Shown here in pieces: positions 7,442-13,580 of a stretch of 34,245 nucleotides of DNA; within the stretch, counting starts at the first letter, position 1, and the number at the start of each line of letters is the position of its first letter. The DNA is from Ruminococcus sp. GTDB taxonomy: Bacteria > Bacillota > Clostridia > Oscillospirales > Acutalibacteraceae. The notes beneath the pieces are model-generated. The model had not been told where the DNA came from. It worked only from the letters and a program-made list of their open reading frames with translations, and did no database searches. A program made the position numbers and the translations under genes. Where the stretch lies: assembly GCA_017404665.1 (NCBI GenBank), contig JAFRBX010000026.1, positions 1 through 34,245 of the forward strand, read 5' to 3'.

Positions 7442-9949
7442 ATGAGAAAAACCAGCAAATGTGTATCCGTCCTGCTGGCTGTGCTCACCGTCCTGACTGT
7501 GATGCTCTCCGGAATCGTTCCGGGAACACTCCGTACTCAGGCGGCAGGCTTCAACGGCTACAACTACGGCGGCGGGACGCTGTACGGATACCAAACCATC
7601 CTGGAGGCTTACGGCATCAAATATGAAGTATACATGAAGTGGCTTGACGACCACGACCGCGACAGTCCCAACCCTGATTATTATCTGGGCACCCGATATG
7701 TCGGTCAGGACCACCGCAACCCGCACGGCGACTGTCAGGGCGCATACGGCGCTTATGACTCTCCCGGCTCGGAGGGGATGAACTGTACCGGTTTTGTATG
7801 GCATGTACTGTATAAGTCCGCTGTCCATTCCGGCGCTTCCAGAGCACAGATCAACCGTCTCGGCGTGATGGGCGGCGTGCTCTCATCCTGGAGCACCTAC
7901 GGCGTTTATCGCATCTGGTTCAACTCGCTTGAGGACGCCTATGATTCCGGCGTGTTGGAAAAGGGCGACGTGATGTGGATCTATGGCTCCTCCGATAACC
8001 ATAACGCCATCTTTTACGGCGACAGTCCCGAGGATTTCATCTACTGGGATTCTGCAGGTGCGCGCAACCGCTACTGCGCGGTACATTCCATCGGCGCGTG
8101 TCGCGGACTATGGGTGTGCAAAGCGACCAAGCCGAAACAGATCGAGCTCAAGATCGACACGCCTGCCGCCGGCAACGGCGTCAAGTTCGGCACCAAATAC
8201 ATGATATTCGACAGCAAAGAGAAGGCGCAGGCATGCATCGATGATCCCGGCACCGACGCGAACTGGGAGGACCGCATCGGCACCATCGTGCTCGACAGCA
8301 GCGGTCACGGCTGCTTCCGCCAGCAGAGCGCTCCCTCAGCAAAGGAGCTGTGGAGCGGCGATACGCCGAACACCGCTCACAGCTATTTCAAATCCGGTGC
8401 CCGCAGAGTCGACTGTTCCAAGACCTACTACGCGGTACAGTGGAGCCACGGAGACGGCATCTGTGAGGATCATCAGATTCACGAGTTCAAGGACTCCGGC
8501 ATCCGTACACCGACCGGCTACCGCGTCTATCGCTTCTTCGCGCCGATCGTCGTGGACGATCCCGTCATCACCGGGACCAAGAGCATCAGCGACGGCGTGC
8601 GCATCACATGGGGTTCTGTCGGTCAGGGCGTGCGCTATCGCATCTACTATAAGAACAGCAAGGGCAGCTGGACGCGTATGGCCGAGACAACCTCCGCCTC
8701 CTATATCGATAAAGACGTCAAGAACGGCTCCACCTACACCTATACCGTCCGCTGTGTCGATGACTACGGCAGCTTTATCAGCGGTTTTGACGCAAACGGT
8801 TGGGAGCACACCTACAACTGTCTCGACACGCCTGAGATCACCTCCCTCGAAAGCACCCCAGAAGGCGTCAGGATCACATGGAACGCGGTTGAAAACACCA
8901 TCGACGACTCCGACGTTCAGTACCGCGTCTACTACAAAAACAGCAAGGGCGGCTGGACGCGCATGACCCAGACCGTCGATACCTCTTACGTCGACGACGC
9001 CGTCGGCGCGGGCAAGAGCTACACCTATACCGTTCGCTGTGTCGATCAGGCAGGCGACTTTGTCAGCAAATACGATACCGCGGGCAAGACCTGCACCTAT
9101 GCAGGGACTGCAGCTCCCGAGCTCATCGAAGCGACCGGTGAAGCGGCAGGCGTCCGCGTCAGATGGAACCCCGTCGAGGGCGTCGCCAAATACCGCGTCT
9201 ACTACAAAAACAGCATGGGCGAGTGGAAGAGTATGGGCGAAACCGCCGATACCGAGTTTCTCGACGAGGACGTCGCCCCCGGCAAAACCTACACCTATAC
9301 GGTGCGCTGTCTGAACAGCAAGGGCTATTCCGTCAGTCCCATGAACACAACCGGCATCCAAGGCGCTTTTATCGGCGTTGAAATCCCGCAGCTAATATCC
9401 GCAGAAAACGCTCCCGAGGGAATCCTGCTGAAATGGAAGCCTGTAGAGGGCGCGGTGCAATACCGCATCTATTATAAAAACAAAAACGGCAACTGGGTCA
9501 ATATGGCTCAGACAGCCGATACCGAGTATCTTGATGAAGACGTCAAGCTCAACCAGAGCTTTTGGTACACCGTCCGCTGTGTCAACAACATGGGGCGCTT
9601 CATGAGCGACTTTGACAAAACAGGTATGAAGGGCGCCTATACCGGCGTCGAGACGCCGCAGATCACGGAGTTTGAGAGCACTTCTGAGGGCGTCGTCATC
9701 CGCTGGAATGCTGTCGAAGGCGCCGCCGCGTACCGCGTGTTCTATAAAGGCAACAGCGGCTGGACACGCCTTGCCCTCGTCACAGGCACCGAGGTGCCGG
9801 ATACCGACGTCAAAGCCGGCAAGAGCTACACCTATACCGTCCGCTGCGTCGGCAGTAAAGAACAGTACATCAGCGACTATGACCACAGCGGCAGCAAGAT
9901 CCTGTATACCCCGCCCGCACCCACTACCGAACCCGAAGTTGTACAATAG
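7442..9949 (+). CDS. Secreted NlpC/P60-like cysteine peptidase with five fibronectin-III-like repeats
   Basis: About 835 residues. An N-terminal signal peptide ends near RTQAAG (residue 36). The catalytic module (about 37-230) has the arrangement of papain-like NlpC/P60 or CHAP enzymes: Cys115 in MNCTGFVWHVLY at the start of a helix and His187 in SSDNHNAIFYG, followed by a third polar position. Such enzymes usually cut peptidoglycan stem peptides or amides. Residues about 235-370 form a Cys-containing domain I cannot name. Five repeats of about 90 residues then follow, each with a core like YRVYYKNSKG.W and a YTYTVRCV strand; they are FN3-like and probably bind carbohydrate or act as spacers. 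The tail is Pro/Thr-rich, with no dockerin or LPXTG signal. ATG 7442 is preferred over GTG 7433 because GAGGAAG lies at a normal distance only from the ATG. The enzymatic call rests on motif spacing only. Confidence 0.8.
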   Translation: MRKTSKCVSVLLAVLTVLTVMLSGIVPGTLRTQAAGFNGYNYGGGTLYGYQTILEAYGIKYEVYMKWLDDHDRDSPNPDYYLGTRYVGQDHRNPHGDCQGAYGAYDSPGSEGMNCTGFVWHVLYKSAVHSGASRAQINRLGVMGGVLSSWSTYGVYRIWFNSLEDAYDSGVLEKGDVMWIYGSSDNHNAIFYGDSPEDFIYWDSAGARNRYCAVHSIGACRGLWVCKATKPKQIELKIDTPAAGNGVKFGTKYMIFDSKEKAQACIDDPGTDANWEDRIGTIVLDSSGHGCFRQQSAPSAKELWSGDTPNTAHSYFKSGARRVDCSKTYYAVQWSHGDGICEDHQIHEFKDSGIRTPTGYRVYRFFAPIVVDDPVITGTKSISDGVRITWGSVGQGVRYRIYYKNSKGSWTRMAETTSASYIDKDVKNGSTYTYTVRCVDDYGSFISGFDANGWEHTYNCLDTPEITSLESTPEGVRITWNAVENTIDDSDVQYRVYYKNSKGGWTRMTQTVDTSYVDDAVGAGKSYTYTVRCVDQAGDFVSKYDTAGKTCTYAGTAAPELIEATGEAAGVRVRWNPVEGVAKYRVYYKNSMGEWKSMGETADTEFLDEDVAPGKTYTYTVRCLNSKGYSVSPMNTTGIQGAFIGVEIPQLISAENAPEGILLKWKPVEGAVQYRIYYKNKNGNWVNMAQTADTEYLDEDVKLNQSFWYTVRCVNNMGRFMSDFDKTGMKGAYTGVETPQITEFESTSEGVVIRWNAVEGAAAYRVFYKGNSGWTRLALVTGTEVPDTDVKAGKSYTYTVRCVGSKEQYISDYDHSGSKILYTPPAPTTEPEVVQ
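8552..9907 (+). repeat. Five tandem FN3-like coding repeats (about 270 bp period)
   Basis: The sequence coding for YR(V/I)YYKN recurs near 8636, 8922, 9191, 9461 and 9731, giving a period of 270 bp except for one 286-bp step caused by a small insertion in repeat 2. The first 24 bases of the unit are identical in repeats 2 and 3, suggesting recent unequal crossing-over or conversion. Confidence 0.85.
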
Positions 9950-9969
9950 TAATCGGTTAATCCAGCCAC

Positions 9970-9999
9970 AGCCCCTTGAACACGCGTGTTCAAGGGGCT
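9970..9999. repeat. 30-bp perfect palindrome downstream of the FN3 gene
   Basis: Both 15-base halves (AGCCCCTTGAACACG and its exact complement) pair without mismatch or loop and are centred on CGCG. No T-run follows on the plus strand, so it is not a classical terminator by itself. It may work together with the terminator 22 bp further on. Confidence 0.8.
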
Positions 10000-10021
10000 T
10001 CGCAAGGACTATTGAAAATCA

Positions 10022-10056
10022 AGCAGGAGCTTCATCAGCCGAAGCTCCTGCTTTTT
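10022..10056 (+). terminator. Rho-independent terminator of the FN3 gene
   Basis: The stem AGCAGGAGCTTC / GAAGCTCCTGCT (10022-10033 / 10041-10052) ends in TTTTT. Confidence 0.88.
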
Positions 10057-10094
10057 ACGCAAAACCGTCAGACGGCGATGTTGTCTTATGTTTA

Positions 10095-10123
10095 TTAACC
10101 CATTCACGATATGTGCATAGAAT
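10095..10123 (+). promoter_or_regulatory. Possible promoter of the ZIP transporter gene, with a leader hairpin
   Basis: TTAACC (10095-10100), a 17-bp spacer and TAGAAT (10118-10123). A TACGCA / TGCGTA hairpin (10138-10143 / 10151-10156) and a GGATATCC palindrome lie in the leader before the AAAAGGAA ribosome-binding site. I could not match the leader to a known metal riboswitch. Confidence 0.4.
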
Positions 10124-10213
10124 GATAACAAGAGAAGTACGCAGGAACCTTGCGTATCTTAATTATCACGGGGATAAGGATATCCAAACCCCCTGAAAAG
10201 GAATAGATCACCA

Positions 10214-10987
10214 ATGAATTCAGATGTGTTTATCGGGTTGATGATACCCTTTATCGGCACCGCCTTGGGCGCGGCGGCGGTATTCTGCATGAAAAAAGAG
10301 CCCTCAGCGGGCACGTCGCGGGCGCTGACGGGCTTTGCGGGCGGTGTGATGATCGCGGCGTCCGTCTGGAGCCTGATCCTCCCCGCGATTGAACAGTCAC
10401 GCGCGTTGGGGCGGCTGGCGTTTCTGCCGGCGTTCTCCGGCTTCTGGGTGGGCGTTATCCTTCTCGCGTCACTCGACCGCCTGATCCCGAAGCTGCAAAA
10501 CGGGACGAAAAAGCATCAAAGCAAGCTCGCCCGCACGACGCTGATGGCGTCCGCGGTGACCCTGCATAACATCCCCGAAGGGATGGCGGTCGGCGTGGTT
10601 TACGCGGGATGGCTGACGGGGACCGACAGCGTTACCCTCAGCGGCGCATTTGCGCTGGCAACGGGGATCGCAATCCAGAATCTTCCCGAGGGAGCGATCA
10701 TCTCAATGCCGCTGCACGCGCAGGGCAAGAGCAGATGGAAAGCCTTTTTCTGCGGCGTGCTGTCCGGCGCGGTGGAGCCGCTGTTCGGCGCGCTGACCGT
10801 GCTGTGCGCGGCGGCAGTCGTACCCGCCATGCCCTACCTGCTGTCGTTCGCGGCGGGCGCAATGGTCTATGTCGTGGTACAGGAGCTGATCCCCGAGATG
10901 ACGCAGGGCAGCGATTCGCACCTCGGCGTGATGTGCTTCACGCTGGGCTTCACCCTGATGATGGCGCCCGACGTCGCGCTGGGATAG
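10214..10987 (+). CDS. ZIP-family divalent metal transporter (GufA/ZupT-like)
   Basis: An inner-membrane importer of zinc, iron or related divalent cations. The 257 residues, about eight hydrophobic helices and a charged loop after helix 3 (about 94-108) fit the family. The two metal-site signatures are present: HNIPEG (118-123) in helix 4 and IQNLPEG (154-160) in helix 5. In the second, Gln stands where E. coli ZupT has His, as in the GufA subgroup. A PEMTQG motif near residue 227 ends the pore region. The gene is preceded by AAAAGGAA and appears monocistronic. Its TAG stop is the first triplet of repeat copy B. Metal specificity is not evident. Confidence 0.88.
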   Translation: MNSDVFIGLMIPFIGTALGAAAVFCMKKEPSAGTSRALTGFAGGVMIAASVWSLILPAIEQSRALGRLAFLPAFSGFWVGVILLASLDRLIPKLQNGTKKHQSKLARTTLMASAVTLHNIPEGMAVGVVYAGWLTGTDSVTLSGAFALATGIAIQNLPEGAIISMPLHAQGKSRWKAFFCGVLSGAVEPLFGALTVLCAAAVVPAMPYLLSFAAGAMVYVVVQELIPEMTQGSDSHLGVMCFTLGFTLMMAPDVALG

Positions 10988-11043
10988 AAAGCAGAGAACA
11001 GAGAATAGATAACAGATAATAGTGAAGGGAGGGCTGTGCCCTT
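10985..11043 (+). repeat. Stop-codon-linked heptamer repeat element, copy B
   Basis: The element starts with the TAG stop of the ZIP gene and continues with units GAGAACA, GAGAATA, GATAACA, GATAATA, then GTGAAGGGAGGGCTGTGCCC. The last part is a GGGC-TGT-GCCC hairpin that replaces the GCGGG-TGT-CCCGC hairpin of copies A and D. It faces copy E across a terminator. Confidence 0.75.
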
Positions 11044-11090
11044 ACTCATTTGTTGTAAATATCTTTGCTTGCTAAAGCTTTAGAAAAACA

Positions 11091-11134
11091 AATAACGTGC
11101 ACCGCTCAAAAAAGAGTCGTGCACGTTATTTTAT
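11091..11134. terminator. Bidirectional terminator between the ZIP and AsnB-like genes
   Basis: A 12-bp perfect stem AATAACGTGCAC / GTGCACGTTATT (11091-11102 / 11119-11130) with a 16-nt loop. T-rich tracts follow on both strands. Confidence 0.85.
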
Positions 11135-11173
11135 ATGCCGTTATATCAATCTAAAACGCGTCAGCGTTTCCAA

Positions 11174-11207
11174 CAATTGTTATCTTTTATCTGATATCTA
11201 CTATCTA
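11174..11207 (-). repeat. Stop-codon-linked heptamer repeat element, copy E
   Basis: Reading leftward from the TAG stop of the AsnB-like gene, the units are GATAGTA, GATATCA, GATAAAA, GATAACA, ending in AATTG. It lacks the GC hairpin of the other copies and is the most diverged one. Confidence 0.6.
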
Positions 11208-12740
11208 TTCTCCGAATTTACAGTCGTACCAAAGCAGGAACACATAGACAGCGTAAACGCGGTTCCACAGAACAGCCTCACCGCCTGTAAAGCGCTCCCA
11301 CATATCCTTGATCACGTCCTGATCAAAGAATTTTCGTGACGTCGCCCCGAAGAGCTTTTCTTTCACAGCTGCGTTGTAACGTTCGTCTGAGAGCCACTTT
11401 CGCACCGGCACAGGGAAACCGACCTTCTTGCGAAAGGCGGATTCATACGGCAGAACGCTGCTCGCCGCTTGGCGGAACACATACTTGTTCTGTTCCTCGC
11501 GGAACTGATATTCAGAGGGGATACGGCTCGCGACCCGAAACAGCCTGAGATCGGAGAACGGCGTATGCAGCTCGATCCCGCAGGCGGTAGAGGTGCGGTC
11601 GGTGTTCAGATAGATATCGCCCTCAAGCCAGAAGGAGATATCCATCGTCAGCTTGGAGTCGAGCTGATCCTGCTTTTTCGCTTCGTCCCACATCTTTCGA
11701 AGCGGATCGGCGGGATCAACGGCGCTGTCGAAATCGCGCATCAGGCTCTTAACCACATCCTGCGACATGATATGCGAACAGGTCAGGTAGACCCAGTCGC
11801 TCGGGATGACACGCTTATGAGCGTTGTAGCCGCCGAAGAACTCATCGATGCCCTCGCCCGAGTAGACGACGTCGGCATGCTCCTTGACCGCCTGACAGCC
11901 CAGCGAGAACGCTACGGCGGAGGCGTCGCCCAAAGGCTGCCCCAGCTTATCGATGACCTCGGGGATGCGGTCAAAATACTCCTCTGGGGTGATGGTCTTA
12001 ACGCGGAAGCCCTTACCCAGCACGGCGGCAGTATCGCGCGCCAGATGCGCCTCGTTGAAGTCCTCCTCGGCATAGCCGACGGTGTTCGCGCACTGCGCGT
12101 CGGAGGCGGCGAGCAGATAGGACGAGTCCACGCCGCCCGACAGGAACGATTCCTTGTACGGCAGCTCAGCGTCCTCACGCTCCTCGTTCAATATCTCAGT
12201 GACAACAGCCTTGATCTCGTCGGCGAATTCATCGATGGATTTATCCTTCTCGGGCGTGAACAGCGGCTTGAAGTAGCAGTGTACATCTGCCTTTATGCCG
12301 TCCCACTTGAGATAGTGACCGGGCATGAGCTTGTATACGCCCTGATAAAAGGTCTCCTCGCCGATGGGGTAGCCGTAGAACAGATACTGCTGCAGCATGC
12401 GCTTGTTCAGCTTCTTCTCAAAGCGGCTGTCGGATACGATCGCGTCGATATCGCCCGAGCACAGCAATTCGCCGCCGACAAGAGCATAGAACATCTGCTT
12501 CTGACCGACCTGATCGCGGAATACATAGAGCTTCTGCGCCGCTTCATCGAATACTGCGAACGCGAAAGCGCCGTACAGGTGATCGACGATCCCTGTACCC
12601 CACTTTTTGAAGCCCTCTGACAAAATCTGTTTCTCCCGCTCCTCGCGGGAAAGCGGCAGCGCGATACCGAGCTCATCGCATAAACGCTTATAGTTGCGGA
12701 TATATCCGCTGAAATATTTGATCTGAACCGTGTTTTCCAT
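11205..12740 (-). CDS. Asparagine synthetase-like (AsnB superfamily) protein lacking the glutaminase Cys
   Basis: AsnB enzymes activate a carboxylate with ATP and transfer ammonia released from Gln by an N-terminal Cys2. Here the 511-residue protein starts MENTVQIKYF and lacks roughly the first 60 residues of the family, including the MCG start with its nucleophile. The rest of the glutaminase fold (GAFAFAVFDE, then LYVFRDQVGQKQMFYA) and the synthetase domain are present. The synthetase domain has the PP-loop SGGVDSS (201-207) and SGEGIDEFFGGY (294-305). The upstream DNA is a promoter and ribosome-binding site (GGAGGGATGAT), so this is not a frameshifted full-length gene. Loss of the Cys is also seen in beta-lactam and carbapenam synthetases, and in ammonia-dependent amide formers. 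No biosynthetic cluster surrounds it, so the substrate is unknown. The TAG stop begins repeat copy E. Confidence 0.85.
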   Translation of the reverse strand: MENTVQIKYFSGYIRNYKRLCDELGIALPLSREEREKQILSEGFKKWGTGIVDHLYGAFAFAVFDEAAQKLYVFRDQVGQKQMFYALVGGELLCSGDIDAIVSDSRFEKKLNKRMLQQYLFYGYPIGEETFYQGVYKLMPGHYLKWDGIKADVHCYFKPLFTPEKDKSIDEFADEIKAVVTEILNEEREDAELPYKESFLSGGVDSSYLLAASDAQCANTVGYAEEDFNEAHLARDTAAVLGKGFRVKTITPEEYFDRIPEVIDKLGQPLGDASAVAFSLGCQAVKEHADVVYSGEGIDEFFGGYNAHKRVIPSDWVYLTCSHIMSQDVVKSLMRDFDSAVDPADPLRKMWDEAKKQDQLDSKLTMDISFWLEGDIYLNTDRTSTACGIELHTPFSDLRLFRVASRIPSEYQFREEQNKYVFRQAASSVLPYESAFRKKVGFPVPVRKWLSDERYNAAVKEKLFGATSRKFFDQDVIKDMWERFTGGEAVLWNRVYAVYVFLLWYDCKFGE

Positions 12741-12770
12741 ATCATCCCTCCGTGTCGGATTTTGTCAAAA

Positions 12771-12798
12771 TTATAACACTATGAAAAGCCGCCGTCAA
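12771..12798 (-). promoter_or_regulatory. Promoter of the AsnB-like gene
   Basis: TTGACG (12798-12793), a 16-bp spacer and TATAAT (12776-12771), 30 bp before the ATG. Confidence 0.72.
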
Positions 12799-12801
12799 TA
12801 C

Positions 12802-12830
12802 TTTACAAAGGTTCGCCCTCACGCTATAAT
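12802..12830 (+). promoter_or_regulatory. Promoter of the PPC-domain gene
   Basis: TTTACA (12802-12807), a 17-bp spacer and TATAAT (12825-12830). It is back to back with the AsnB-like promoter. Confidence 0.72.
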
Positions 12831-12862
12831 GGTGTCATACATTTCCCGAAAGGAGCAAGCAT

Positions 12863-13294
12863 ATGGATTACAGAAAATTTGACGATAAGCTCTATGTACG
12901 CCTTGACAAGGGCGACGAGATCATCACCGCGCTGACAGCGGTCTGTGAAAAAGAAAAGCTCAGCGTCGCACAGATACAGGGCATCGGCGGGTGCGAGAGC
13001 GTCACGGTCGGCGTATTCGACGCCGACAAAAAGTGTTACAACGAAACGACCGTCGAAGGACTTTTGGAGATGACCTCGCTCGACGGCAGCCTCACGTCAT
13101 ATGAGGGCAAGCCCTACCTGCATCTGCACGCGGCTTTCGCCTACTGCGAGGACGGCGAGATTCGCCCTCTCTCCGGACACTTGCTGAAAGCAGTCATCGG
13201 GCTGACGGGCGAGATCGTCGTTACCCCCGCAAAGGGGCAGATCGGCAGGAAATACATCGAAGAGCTTGGCATCCGCATCTGGGACTTTGAATAA
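12863..13294 (+). CDS. PPC/DUF296-domain protein
   Basis: The 143 residues cover one PPC (plants and prokaryotes conserved, DUF296/PD1-like) domain. Hallmarks are the GIGGCESVTVG strand-turn, LHLHAAF with its His pair, LSGHLLKAVIG and TGEIVV. In bacteria the domain occurs as a stand-alone trimeric protein with a probable metal or ligand pocket at the His residues; in plants it is joined to AT-hooks. DNA binding is often assumed, but no DNA-binding motif is visible here. The ATG follows GAAAGGAGC at good distance. The gene is monocistronic, with its own promoter and terminator, and diverges from the AsnB-like gene. Its role is unknown. Confidence 0.85.
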   Translation: MDYRKFDDKLYVRLDKGDEIITALTAVCEKEKLSVAQIQGIGGCESVTVGVFDADKKCYNETTVEGLLEMTSLDGSLTSYEGKPYLHLHAAFAYCEDGEIRPLSGHLLKAVIGLTGEIVVTPAKGQIGRKYIEELGIRIWDFE

Positions 13295-13308
13295 TTGACG
13301 CGAGCAGA

Positions 13309-13336
13309 CGGGCACAGGATGACTGTGTCCGTTTTT
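13309..13336 (+). terminator. Rho-independent terminator of the PPC gene
   Basis: The stem CGGGCACAG / CTGTGTCCG (13309-13317 / 13323-13331) is followed by TTTTT. The further stretch to 13470 contains a GGCACGCGTGCC palindrome but no gene I can support. Confidence 0.82.
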
Positions 13337-13470
13337 GATCACAAAGAAAGCGCTGTGTATGATCGGAAAGAGAAAGGCACGCGTGCCCGGAAAGGGAACG
13401 GCACACGCGCCTCCGTCTTTTTGCACGGATTTGTTCATGCTTTGTCCATTTTTTATTCACGAAATGTCCG

Positions 13471-13499
13471 TAGACAGAAAAGACATTTTTTGCTATAAT
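13471..13499 (+). promoter_or_regulatory. Promoter of the lectin-dockerin gene
   Basis: TAGACA (13471-13476), a 17-bp spacer and TATAAT (13494-13499), leaving a leader of about 75 nt. Confidence 0.65.
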
Positions 13500-13580
13500 T
13501 TTTATCATTAATAAGTATGCTTCAAAAAAGATTTGCAATTATCGCATCTGACATCAGTCCGATGATACAAGAGGTAATTC

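Noticed and set aside
9672-10196. 174-codon frame spanning the end of the FN3 gene and the terminator region
   Set aside because: It runs through two hairpins, has no ribosome-binding site and no coherent product.
12741-12800. Frameshifted N-terminal glutaminase part of the AsnB-like gene
   Set aside because: The upstream sequence in all frames is a promoter and ribosome-binding site with no coding similarity, so the short start looks genuine.
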